Source: Neckera pumila (taxonomy: Eukaryota > Streptophyta > Bryopsida > Hypnales > Neckeraceae). Taken from it: a DNA stretch of 64,000 nucleotides. A model generated the notes under the pieces. It was not told where the DNA came from. It ran no database searches and saw only the letters and a list, made by a program, of their open reading frames with translations. The stretch covers positions 4,852,065 through 4,916,064 of the forward strand of contig OZ018416.1 in assembly GCA_963969595.1 (NCBI GenBank), read 5' to 3'. A program made the translations under genes and the position numbers. Position 1 is the stretch's first letter; every line of letters begins with the position of its first letter. Positions 50,830 to 62,009 of this stretch are shown in pieces.

Positions 50830-51165
50830 TTTTAGACTTCATTTAGACATAGTAGAATAAATTTCTTCAAAAAACTTTGAACAAAGAAAAATTGGGAAAT
50901 GAAGTTAAACTTCATTTTCAAAAATCCCTTTGAGATTTAGATTCTCTAATAAAAAAATTATGATCAAATTTCTAAGAAGGCTTGAAAGGGACTCTTTTTT
51001 GACATTTTCAAATATCATTTCTCACTTTTGTCTATAACTTTTGATTGGAGTTTTGAAATCTCAATTGGATTTTAGACATGAAATTTAGCTTGATTTACAA
51101 ACTTTTTCAAATTCAAAGTTTTTCAAGAAAAGTTATTCTATTATCTCTAAATGAGGTCTGAAATT
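50830..51165. mobile_element. Foldback MITE, copy 2
   Basis: Diverged relative of 28168-28492: 'catagtagaataaatttctt' opens it and 'aagaaaagttattctattat' closes it, with 'taacttttgattggag' in the middle. Nearly all of it can fold into one long hairpin. Confidence 0.6.
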
Positions 51166-53090
51166 CTACTCCAAACATAATGTTTAATTTTTGACAATGA
51201 GTGGTCAAGCTCTTATCTTCAAATTGTCCCATACCCTTTGAGGATTCATGATGGACAATGGATAATTGGATATCAATGTAAAAAGCATGTCTCTTCATTC
51301 CATTCCTACCAATGTCAATGATGCAATTCCTTCATTTAACCATCAAAATTTCTATTTGATGGCAAATGGATAAATTGCATTATGATATTGCTAGCAATGG
51401 ATTCTTTGGATTTTTGGCAAATCATCTTCCATTACAATTACAATGATTTGTTGAATTGTATGCTTGATCTTAGAATTATTAAAAAAAAATTAAGCATACC
51501 ATAAATGTATTGCCACTATTCCGATATTGAAGCTTATATCAAGGATGTGAATGAGTTTTGTGGATGAGGACACCAGAGAGATAAAGGCAGCCTCTCTCAA
51601 AGATACTAAATGTTATGGACTTGAAGACTCACTGGTGATAAAATTGTTTTTCAACATCTTGATACCATCTCATAGGATACTTTGACTTTTAGGAGTCCAT
51701 ACCTTATATTAGGCTGTTTGTCTGGTTTGGTTTTGTTGGTTTGTTATGTTGAGATCTCCGAAATTGTGCATCCCCTAACATAGTCGCGTTCTTGGTACAG
51801 TTAGAAAGCTCTCTCCAAGGAGGGGTGCTAATGATCTTTGTTTCATTGCATTTGGACCCACTAATAGAAAATATGCTGTCAATAACTGTCCTAAATGACT
51901 AAAAATTGTCCACATTGACTGTAAATGAGTCATTGTGGACACTTTTTAGTCATTTAGGACAGTAATTTAGGACATATGTTCCTACTAGTGACCTACGATG
52001 TGAAAGTTCTTGAATTTTAAAAAATTTATGAATTTTAAAATTTTAAAATTATTTTTCCATTTATTTTGGCTATAGCAACAACACAAGGCACACAAATATC
52101 ATTGAATACAAAGGTTGAAAATTAAAAAATTTGTCTTAGAACATAGTGTATCTTTTTTAACAAAGAAACATTCAAATGATTGAAGAGATTGAGTAGATTT
52201 GGAAATTATATTTAGGAGTTCCAACTCAACTCCCATTTCATTGCTTTATAATTCCAACTACTTAAGTTAGTTCATTGTCATTGTGTGAGACATACTAATT
52301 AATTTGTATTGCATTTTCTACTAGGAATAATATTTTGTATTATAATAATGCAATTGACAAAGATCCTTAAAAAAATTGATTTGTACTTCAAACATTTTAA
52401 ATCTTTAATTAATTGTACATTCAACTTTCATCAAGTTTTATAAGATTTCACATATATAAGTAAAGAACAAGATTCTACAATTTGATTTCAAAAACTTGAT
52501 AAGATTATTCTTTTTTAATACTTGCAATAGAAATGGCCATTTTTGAAATGATTTGAGGAGATGATGTTGTTGAAGTTTTCAGGGTTGAGGATTTTACATG
52601 CATACTATCTGTTGAGTTGTTTACCTTACTTGATTTTTATAATGCTCTCTATAATTGTGAAGATTATACGAGTGAGATAACTAAACATCCATTCCCTTTT
52701 AGTGATGCGACCAACAATCAAAAAATGAACCTAAAGTATTTGGACATTCAAAGTCATTGCTAACACCATTCCTAATAAATATCACTCTGTACTTCTCATA
52801 TATGTATATATATACTTACTTAATCATCACCAAGTGGAAATGGCCTTCAAGGTGTTGTAAGCACCAAATTCATTTTTCTTATCAAATTATCAAAACGACT
52901 AAGTATAATAAAGGAACCATGCAAAGACATTGCGAAATTGTATTGCAAAATCATAGCGCAAAATTTTCTATAGGACAACTGAATAATATGACATCAAATA
53001 CTAATCAAAAAGTTGGTTGGAACATCAAGTTCATGAAGGCATGGGTGGTCATGCACAATGGCAAATTTTCATGCACACAAGGTCCCTAAA
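51166..53090. other. Intergenic, contains one small MITE
   Basis: Apart from the 132-bp element at 51859-51990, AT-rich DNA without recognisable genes. A 110-codon frame at 52757-53089 has no family features. Confidence 0.45.
51859..51990. mobile_element. CACTA-type MITE with 3-bp target duplication
   Basis: 132 bp. It begins CACTAATAG and ends CTACTAGTG, flanked on both sides by ACC (51856-51858 and 51991-51993). The inner part 'actgtcctaaatgactaaaa' pairs with 'ttttagtcatttaggacagt', so the whole element is one hairpin. CACTA ends with a 3-bp duplication are the family rule. Confidence 0.78.
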
Positions 53091-53099
53091 TTAAAGCTG

Positions 53100-53460
53100 A
53101 AGTAAGGTAGGAGGTTCGTAAAGAGCTCATTTCAAGAGTTGATAACTAATTTGTGAAGGACAGACTTCTTGAAATATTTTCAGTAAAATTTTCCTTGAAA
53201 GAAAAATAGGTTTTTAAGCAAACCCCGAAGGATGTTATGGATACTTAGCATTCTTTGGTACGAGAATTCATCCTCCTCCACTCTAATAACAGGCCAACAA
53301 AACCACTCAAACTCTAATATTCACTATAGTGAGAATCCATGCAACATCTCGCAGTTTCTCCAAGTAGATTCAGGGTACCTCCGACTTGCAATGGATTCCA
53401 GACATGAAGAAAAGTGGATTCCACATTCCAGGGAAGTTTATTTAGACTACACACCTGCTA
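53100..53460. repeat. Fragment related to the 27.6-kb element, then unassigned DNA
   Basis: 53100-53215 resembles 27608-27710 ('cttcttgaaatatttt', 'aaattttccttgaaa'). The remainder to 53460 has no assignable content. Confidence 0.45.
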
Positions 53461-53462
53461 AA

Positions 53463-53710
53463 GAGTGTTACTGATGAACAGGGGTTTTCGTGTACGTGCA
53501 ACAAAACTGCTTCCATTTGTGTCAAAAAGAAAAGAAAAGAGAGTTCCTTGCCGTGATGGACAGGAGTTTTGCTGCACCTTTTATCCTTGCAACAAAACCA
53601 CTTCCCATTTGTGTCCAAAAAGAAGAAGACAAGAGTGTCCCTGATGAACTGAAGTTTTGCAGCACTTTGTCCGCCTTGCATCAAAAATACTTCCACTTTT
53701 GTTTTAAAAA
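53463..53710 (+). repeat. Three tandem units of about 90 bp
   Basis: 'gcaacaaaaccacttcccat' and 'ttgtgtcaaaaagaa' recur three times with intervening 'gatgaacaggagttttgc'. Diverged, so old. No coding assignment despite open frames on both strands. Confidence 0.65.
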
Positions 53711-54883
53711 AAACGAATCAAAAAGGAAAGGGAGAGAGCCATGTCTCAATACAACGTACCATTACCCCAGCCCCTTAGGGTGCACATGCATGCAGAGCTC
53801 TAAAACATGGATTCACTGGAATGCTCGTCTTGACCTTGTTCGGAATGTTCAGCAGTGAGTAAAAACCGGATTCCTGTGCACAAGGCGTTTCAACGACATG
53901 ATGATCAACTCACGAACTTAAATGCAAATTGAAGAGAAAATGTCACTTGTGTTGATCGCACTTGAACTAATATATAAAACAAGCCAATTTTACAACTATG
54001 ACAATGAAACAGGCCACTGATTTTTGCAAATATGACGCACTATAACAGCAACGATGCAACTTGACAAGTTGCATTGATTGGCGAGGCAGCGAGGGATCCG
54101 TGCGACCAATATTCTCGATGTCAACGAGAAAGTAGCGACGTCAAAGAATGTGAGCTCACATGCAGCTCATTACGTTGACCTCTTGCGTCTGTAAAGATTC
54201 TCGAGGGCACCCACAAATTAAAGCTGCGAGATGCAATGATATTCATTTTATACGAATTGTGAAGCACTGCGTGCAGTGTATTCCGGATGCTTTACTCACA
54301 AGTTTAGTCTTTTGTATCTCTGTAAGTAAACCCTAAACGCAGAGAAACTTGAATAGTGAACGTAAGTATTAAAACAAAACAAAGTCAAATAAGTTTCGAT
54401 CTCCAACAGTCCCAAGGAAGCAAACCTTCTGCTGTTTGCCGCGCTAGTTCTGTCAGTGCGCGCCCGGCCGGGTGCAGACTTTCTAAATCTCGGTTACCGA
54501 TCTGCATACTCTCAGGGATATCGACTATTATCCAGAGCATGTGCGAAACAGGTAGCTAACTTTAGGGCCCAAAGTCAAAGCCTCCCATAGCCAGCTCATG
54601 CCAATCGAGTGAAGAGTATAGGAACCGTAGAGAAGAAGCAGAAATGATCGAGTGAGCAAGGATCGGTTGAAGCTTTTGTGCAGCAGCAGCTCTAGCTAGC
54701 TGCTTCAACAATCTCCATGAGGGACTTTCTTTGTCTTCATTCTTGACTCTTCACAGGCCGAAAGTTCGTGACTTATATCGCCAGTCAGGTTTCATAAGTA
54801 CTTACAGTGCACACATATTTCTATCTTCCTAGCAAGACTGTCTGACTGAGGTACTTGCTAGGAAGCTTGGAGCTAGCTCAATC
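53711..54883. promoter_or_regulatory. Upstream region of the Cys-rich gene
   Basis: No gene. The last few hundred bases become less AT-rich and presumably carry the promoter and leader of the gene starting at 54884; 'ttatatcgcc' near 54773 is the only weak TATA-like candidate. Confidence 0.35.
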
Positions 54884-56992
54884 ATGGCATCCGTTTTGCA
54901 TTCTGCAACAGTCAGTTCTGTCCTCCTCATTCTAGCGGTGCAGTTGCTCTGCTGCTCTCAACAAACAGGTGTGTAGCTGTAACTTTCCTTTTCATGTACT
55001 GGTTGAATAGCTAGGTTTACATCAGTCTGCATGTTAATGCTTCCAAAAACCGAACTTGTGAAGATTTGGTGCCGCAATATGACTTTCAACTGATCAGAGC
55101 GATCTGATTTTTGTTGCCCTCAAGTAAAACCCCAGAGCTCAAATCGATCTAGTAACGATGTGAGATTTCAGTGTCTGAAATAAACCGCTGCGCTGTTCTT
55201 TGTTCAGATCTCGTTTCCGCCAATGTAACGGCTTTGACTTGTCGGTTCACGGCACTGACTAATTAATATATTCCGTTTTAATTTATGTGCAGGTGCAAGC
55301 CATGGACCGCCGGCAACCTGTCCCACTGGATACAAGAACTGTGGCTACAACCACAAGTACCGCTGTTTGACATACGTCAAGTCCGATGTGAACAACTGCG
55401 GCGACTGCGGCGTCAAGTGCGGCGCACCGCCTCACTCTTCTCCCGCCTGCTCCAACTCGAAGTGCGGATTTACGTGCACCAAGGCGTTCAAGAATTGCGA
55501 CCTCAAGGACCAGAACGGGTGTGAGACTTGCATTCAGGCGGACATCAACAATTGTGGCGACTGCAAGAAGAAGTGTCCCCTGTATGCTAACACCCTCGGT
55601 CCCAAGTGCTGGAACAGCACGTGCACCGGTGTTTGCCAGACTGGGTGGAAGGATTGCAACAAAAATCTCGCGTTGGATGGGTGTGAGGCGCAGCTGGAGA
55701 CCGACAATAAGAACTGTGGCGCATGCGGAGCGCAATGCGCCAACGCGGCGAACGCCGAAGGCGTGTGCTCCGGCAGCAAGTGCAGGATTCAGTGCTACAA
55801 AGGCTTCGGCAATTGCGACAGAAGGGGATCAAATGGCTGCGAAGTGGCACTCGACACCGACATCCTCAACTGCGGCACTTGCGGGCATAAGTGCGCCTGC
55901 CCTCCAAATGCCAATCCCACCTGCACCGCTGGGAGCTGCGGATATACCTGCAAGGACGGATACACGGATTGCAATGGCTTGGCACAGGACGGCTGCGAAT
56001 CCAGGATTGCCTCCGACATTTTGAACTGCGGTGCTTGTGGGGCGGCGTGCACGGATTGGATCATGCCAAATGTGCAACCACTGTGCTCGAGTGGTACTTG
56101 TGGCATCAAGATCTGCAACAAGGGATTCAACAATTGCAATGGCTTGTTGGCGGATGGCTGCGAAGTCACCGACGCGACTCTGCAAGTCGACGCGTTGAAC
56201 TGTGGAGCATGTGGAAACAAGTGCCAGGGCTCTCCTCCAAATGCCATTCCGTCCTGCGCTGGTGGAGAGTGCAAGTTCACCTGCAAGGACGGGTTCAAGG
56301 ACTGCAACGGCGAGGCTGCGGACGGCTGCGAGGTCGTCATCACGACGTTCCCAACCGACGTTATGAACTGTGGAGCTTGTGGAAACAAGTGCCAGGGCTC
56401 TCCTCCAAATGCCATTCCGTCCTGCGCTGGTGGAGAGTGCAAGTTTACCTGCAAGGACGGGTTCAAGGACTGCAACGGCGAGGCTGTGGACGGCTGCGAG
56501 GTCGACATCACGACGTTCCCAACCGACGTTATGAACTGTGGAGCTTGTGGAATCAAGTGCCCTGGTGATCCGAATACTACCATTTCGTACTGCGAGGATG
56601 GAGTGTGCGGGTTCTACTGCAACAAGCGGGGCACTATTCGAGGATATGAGATGGGATTCAGGGATTGCAATCAGGATGCTGCCGATGGTTGCGAGGTCGA
56701 CATTGAAACAGACCTCTTGAATTGTGGCGGTTGTGGATGGCAATGCGGCTGTCCTGGTGACGCCGTTCCGACTTGCGCTTTACCTGCTGTTCCTGGAGCA
56801 TCTGGTTGCAGTTGCAACAAGGACTGCAATGGCGAGGCGGCGGACGGCTACGAGGTCAACATCACGACCGACGTTATGAACTGTGGGGATTGTAATTACA
56901 AGTGCCGTGGTCCTCCGAGTGCCGTTGCATTCTGCATAGATGGAGAGTGCGGGTTTGCCTGCAAGGATGGATCCACGGATTGCTTTAAATAG
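54884..56992 (+). CDS. Secreted Cys-rich tandem-repeat protein
   Basis: Two exons, 54884-54968 and 55293-56992 (AACAG|GTGTGT; ATGTGCAG|G), phase 1, 594 aa. Exon 1 encodes almost exactly a signal peptide (Met plus a Leu/Val-rich core ending LLCCSQQT). Exon 2 encodes ten repeats of about 45-56 aa, each with NCGxCG, a C(x)nC pair, GxCxFxCKDG and DCNGxAADGCEV. The many regularly spaced cysteines point to disulfide-rich extracellular domains. Similar Cys-rich repeats are known to me from myxobacterial surface proteins, and the NCGxC pattern recalls plant STIG1-type proteins; neither link is proven here. Units at 56198-56365 and 56366-56533 are nearly identical at the base level. In the last-but-one unit the GCEV cysteine is Tyr (56849-56851). 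Function unknown; cell-wall or apoplastic role is an inference. Confidence 0.85.
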
Positions 56993-57551
56993 TTGTCAGT
57001 GAAGTAACATTCTTGTGATGATTTTTCATCTGTAGACAGTCGCGCAGCAGCCTAAGGTAATGCGTGTATCCATTAGGATTGTCCACTGAAGTATAGGTAA
57101 TTCATTCTTGCGCTATAATTCTGGCTACATCCAATCCAGCATTAGCTAGTTTGTGCGACATATTTTTTCATTAATTGAATCATTTTGTTTGTTGAATCGT
57201 TTCTTGCATTGATGTACTATATACTGCATTGCAAACACTTTCAATTTCTGCAGCGCTAGCTGGTTGTGAGTGCACACCAGACATGAGTTCGTGCAGTATT
57301 GATTTGTGATATGTACTCCTTTTTTTTGCCCCCTGCCAGTTGGGATCATGCGCACTGGAAATCGCATCACAAGCATATATCTCTCCCAGAAGCTGCCATT
57401 TTCTCTGCTCCAGACATATGTATGCAACAACAAAAGCTGTCCCTTTTTAAAAGAAAATAAAACAGAGGTTTGGCACACTACAGACAACATGTTCGAGCTA
57501 ATCTAGTGTTCATACCAAGCTGAACATGTCCTAAAACCCAAAACTGAAGGA
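56993..57551. other. 3' flank between converging genes
   Basis: Presumed 3'-UTR of the Cys-rich gene and, from the other side, of the minus-strand exon at 57552. No separate gene seen. Confidence 0.4.
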
Positions 57552-57791
57552 CTAAGAACCAACCCCGTTTTGATCGGAACATAGCGATCGCGGAGTGGAT
57601 TCCTGATCGTCACCAATATATCCAGCCTCGTCATATATGACCATGTTCGTTAGAATGTCCTTTCGAACCGGGAAAGTGTTGAACATCGAATTGAAGTACA
57701 TTGAGCCAAAATTAGGACTGCCTGGCGGCATGGATTCGCGGTTCCAAACTGTCGCCTTCAGGAAAGAGTACCAAATTCTTGAAATTTCGCC
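57552..57791 (-). CDS. Probable terminal exon of an unrecognised gene
   Basis: After an acceptor (TTGACAG) at 57792 the minus strand reads 79 codons and a TAG stop: GEISRIWYSFLKATVWNRES, then MPPGSPNFGS, MFNTFPVRKDIL, VIYDEAGYIGDD. The composition looks like protein, unlike neighbouring random frames. An upstream exon likely ends at a GTACCAG donor near 57883, but two frames there are open and I cannot choose between them. The gene converges on the Cys-rich gene. Family not recognised; it may also be a fragment of a decayed gene. Confidence 0.35.
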   Translation of the reverse strand, partial: GEISRIWYSFLKATVWNRESMPPGSPNFGSMYFNSMFNTFPVRKDILTNMVIYDEAGYIGDDQESTPRSLCSDQNGVGS

Positions 57792-57884
57792 CTGTCAAAG
57801 CAAGAGCACTCACAAATATGAACACAGACAGGGCGGTATAGTAGCTAAGCAAAAGAAGATTATAATTCCATCTGGTACCCTGTA

Positions 57885-58420
57885 GCCGGTAAGCCCCTGA
57901 AGTGTCAAAAGTTCGAATGACCACCCAGTTTGCAATTGTACGCAGCAGCAGAATGTGCAATGCGCCGGGATCGATGGCTGTTACGTACCATTGCAATGGG
58001 ATATTACCCAACTTCAGGATCCACAAAATTTTATTAATGTACTTCGATTCCGACGAGCTAGTTTCTTCAAGAATAATTAAGAATGCTGCGTACGTTGAGA
58101 TCAATCTCAACAAGAATGTTCAATCACTGATGATAATTAATTGGGGTGATCCAAGGCGGCTTGTCGTATGATCTACAGTACCCGCATGGTCTGTTCGTAT
58201 TCTTCCGGATTGCAAATCCGTTGTCTTCAACACTGCAAATTAAAGGTGCGGCGCGCTTTGTACCGATCTGAACCTTTCTCTAAAGAATGATCTTACTTGG
58301 GGCAGCAAATCATCCTTTTATTTAGCTACCAAGATAAATTAGACTACACGTTAGAGCACCTCCAACTTGATTTTTGCAGACAACATACCACCTTAGCCGT
58401 TAGGGTATGCAGACATTATA
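57885..58420. other. Possible upstream exon region and intergenic DNA
   Basis: On the minus strand a frame with hydrophobic segments (WYVTAIDPGALHILLLRTIA) stays open at 57885-58113 and could be an upstream exon of the 57552-57791 gene, but its phase does not match the clean acceptor. Nothing else is seen. Confidence 0.3.
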
Positions 58421-58697
58421 CTACATGAAATAATTAAAACATTATATATGAAGGACCAAAATTAAGTATGAAACATCATAATATAATTTAATTTATACAT
58501 TCATATTAAGTAAATAATATTCACTTATTATCAAATAATACTATTTAATACATGATCTAATAATACTAGATTATAAATAATCAATATTATTATGTTTCAT
58601 GATATGAATGATACTATTATAGGTAATATTTAATCAATATATGATTATATACCTTATATATTATAAATCATTATAATAGATATATAATCAATAATAA

Positions 58698-58768
<71 letters not shown>

Positions 58769-59000
58769 AATAATAATAATAATAGTAATAATAATAATAA
58801 TTACTATTATAATTATAATAGTAATCTATATAATTAATCAAAGTTAATTATAACTATACATATTTTAAGTAGTACTATAATTATGATATTAATTTATTGT
58901 ATTATAATAATATTATATTTATTAACAAATTATATTATATTTATATATGTGATAATATTGATTATGAATATTAATATATATTAATTATGAATACTATATT
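58420..59000. repeat. Extreme AT-rich tract with (TA)n and (TAA)n microsatellites
   Basis: An unbroken TA run at about 58704-58762 is followed by a TAA/ATA array to about 58801, inside some 550 bases made almost only of A and T. Such DNA can extrude cruciforms and may be a scaffold-attachment or fragile site. Confidence 0.85.
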
Positions 59001-59685
59001 CCCATTCGTCATCTATAGCAACGCCGAGACGACTAAAAAAACCTCATAATTATCAACGGCAAAGCAGTTGAAAGTAAAGACATCATACCTTACAATGATA
59101 GATTGATATAGTGAAAGCTTTGTGTGCCTCAATCCAAAAGCGTTGGCAACGCCGGAAAGCACAATCTCCAAACTCCTACACCTCCAATTCTCGAAAGCTT
59201 CTTCACATATTCAAAAGAGTAAGCTCTAGGGTCGTCTGCAAATTGTGATCCAAATAGGGTTGAATGTAGGAGCTATGGTTTCCCACCAAGAATTCCAGAG
59301 GAACGTGCATTCTTTATTTTGGAATGTTGACTAAACTCTTGAAATTTACGCAACACTAACAAAAGGGAGGGGTTGCATGCAATCTATCATTGAATTATGG
59401 TTTACAGTAGCGGATCAAATATTGAACACCTTCAAATTTGAAGAGTTAACATGTTTTAACAATCCATTATCAATATTTGTGGTGCCATATTAATATATTA
59501 TTATACAAAATTATAAATATTACTCAATAATACTAATACAAAATGGAATACATTTTAATGCATTATTTTCTATAGTTTGTAACGCTTGAATGTGGTTTGT
59601 AGTTATATGAAAATATTGATCAATGTTTTGATATTCAGAGACATTCTTATTATTTGAGATCTATATTACAATGAATTCACTTTTA
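59001..59685. other. Intergenic, no gene seen
   Basis: No coding or RNA signature. Confidence 0.45.
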
Positions 59686-59955
59686 GGATATAGGATTCAC
59701 GGTATTGCGATTTTGGATTTGCAAGATATTTAGATTTTGGCTTCACGGTATTAGGGTCCATGGTTCACGAAATTAGGATAATAAAGTTTAGGATATTAAG
59801 ATTCAAGATATTAGGATGTACTATTGATGGTATTTGGGTCTAGGCTTCACGGTTTTAAGATGTAAGGTTCATGATATTAGGGTCTAAAATCATGGTATTA
59901 GGATTTAGGATTTAGGATTTATAATTTAGGGTTCTTCGTATTAAGGTCTATGGTT
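59686..59955 (+). repeat. Degenerate array of TTAGG-type units
   Basis: About ten to twelve decayed copies of a 20-26-base unit resembling 'attagggtctaggttcacgg', with runs such as 'ttaggatttaggatttagga'. The unit recalls the plant telomere repeat TTTAGGG broken up by insertions. Near 60205 a cleaner 'aaaccctaaaccctaaatt' occurs on the opposite strand. Confidence 0.6.
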
Positions 59956-60654
59956 CATATAAATTGTATGTGATGAACATTTACATGATTATATAACCAT
60001 GATGTATAGAATCGTTATTGTAAATGCAAGCCTAAGCATGCTTTGAAATATGGGCATCCAATATATGATTGTCAATCATGCAAACTTATACATTAATCAC
60101 TTTGTCTACCAAATTTACAAAATTCTTGAATATGAATATAATAAGTACTTGTTTATACATCTTCTAACTACTAACTACGTAACTTGTAGGCAATGTGTAG
60201 CAAACCCTAAACCCTAAATTAAATTGGAGAAGGATTATTTTGTCAACTTCTTTACAAACTACAAATATAATATAGTATCAATACCCATGCAGGCTCTAGC
60301 ATGAAATCAATTCTATTGCCCCTCAAAATTATACGTGACATGGCTCATTGGCAATACATACTTTTTGTTTATTGAAAGTATGATTTTCAAAATATCCCAT
60401 GTGCTAAACAATCTATGAGTACTCACCTATATTTTATTTGGCAACAAAACAATATTCATTTGGAAAGATAAATTAAATGCTACAATTGATCATGTAAGAC
60501 AAATTGCCCTATTTTTGTTTGTAACCAATAATGATTCATTTTAAAGTTCAATGCAATTTTATGGTAAGGTCCTAAGAATGTAATATCAATTAAATGGTAA
60601 GTAATTAAATGTCATAATCCATATTAAATTTATTCTAGATTTTACGCAAAATTA
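59956..60654. other. Intergenic, no gene seen
   Basis: AT-rich DNA; only the telomere-like motif near 60205 stands out. Confidence 0.45.
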
Positions 60655-60922
60655 TGGCCGTAGAGAAAATTTAGATTCTCCAGAGGGCAGTTTCACTTTA
60701 GCAAGCTTTGCAAAGGCAAAACATGTGAAAACAAATTTAAAAAATAAAAAAATAAAAATATCATGTACTATGTGATCATTGATACAAGGTGCCACGTCAA
60801 ATTGCAATTAAATGTTTTTTTCCATAAAAGAATTTGGAACATAAATGTTCTTTTTCATTCTTATATTTGCATAGCTAGCCACATTGAGACGTCCCTATGG
60901 AGAGTCCAGATTTTCTATAATG
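60655..60922. mobile_element. MITE-like element, family 2, copy 3
   Basis: Left end 'gagaaaatttagattctcca' and right end 'agtccagattttctataatg' are inverted relatives of the ends at 3375 and 31222. Non-coding. Confidence 0.5.
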
Positions 60923-62004
60923 GACAATCACTTTTCATAATTTTAAATGTTTCAGATGGTAGCCAACACTTGTCAATTCTTTTCTTTTTTTTCTTTTTTT
61001 TCTTGACCAAAATCGATGATTTCTAATCCATTCTTTAACTTAGAAGTCCACATTTGGACTATATATTTAATTTATACGTCCTCTATTGGCGTATACAATA
61101 TTAGTTATAGACTATAGAATTGTCCAAAATGAAATGAATGAATACTATACAATATGAAGTTGTATGATATGGACTATGTTAACTTGCTTAACATAGAGAC
61201 ATTTCTTCATTTTGAAAGACAATCATAGATCATGTTTTGTATAGACCTCCAAAGGGTTTTTTTATAGATCGGTTCCAAATTTATCTGAAGATCTCCCGAT
61301 GTTTCGTTTTTGATGTTTTGTATAGACCCCCAAAGGTTTTTTATAGATCGATTCCAAATTTATCTGAAAATCTCTCAATATTTTGTTTGGATCTTTTCTA
61401 AACTACGCATACAATAAAAGGTATACAGTGAATCATGCTAAATTCCTTTGAATGTGGCTTGGCATCCGCACCTTGAGTTTGCCACAAACAAGCTCATATT
61501 ACCATTCTCCTATTTGGACAACTTTCCTTCATCTTCCAAGTTACCTATTGGCTTCTTTTTGGAATTTGGGACTCCCACTTCTTCATCCCCAAACTAGGCT
61601 TTGTTTCTCCATTCTTTTCTCAAGATTTTCAATTACTGTGAGCCAAGTTCTTTTCACATTCTATATTTTTTTGAGACACAATTTTATTTTTAAACACTAA
61701 ATCAGGATTTGGGAAGAAGCTAACTCACTTCTTAATATTGCTTGATCTTACGATGTATTCAGTATACTTTTTTCTAAGCTATTTTTGTTGAAAATACTAT
61801 TTTGGGACTTTTGATTGCCCAAAATGAGCTAAATTGGTATTTAAGTTTGACTTAAGGTGAAATATAACTAATACAACATTTGAAAACGTTTAATCTATAA
61901 TCTTGAATATTAGGTATTATACTTTATTAATAATATATTGTATACCATATATAAATTATTATTTATTATAATATTCATTTAATCAAATATGATGCATTGG
62001 CAAG
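60923..62004. other. Intergenic, no gene seen
   Basis: Contains a direct repeat of about 60 bases ('tttatagatcgattccaaat' at about 61260 and 61335). No genes. Confidence 0.45.
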
Positions 62005-62009
62005 GAGGT

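Noticed and set aside
53463..53710. CRISPR-like array
   Set aside because: Only three diverged units without constant spacers, in a eukaryotic setting.
55283..56743. Long minus-strand frames (262 and 304 codons) opposite the Cys-rich gene
   Set aside because: They are shadows produced by the regular codon use of the tandem repeats; the plus frame has the signal peptide, splice sites and Cys pattern.
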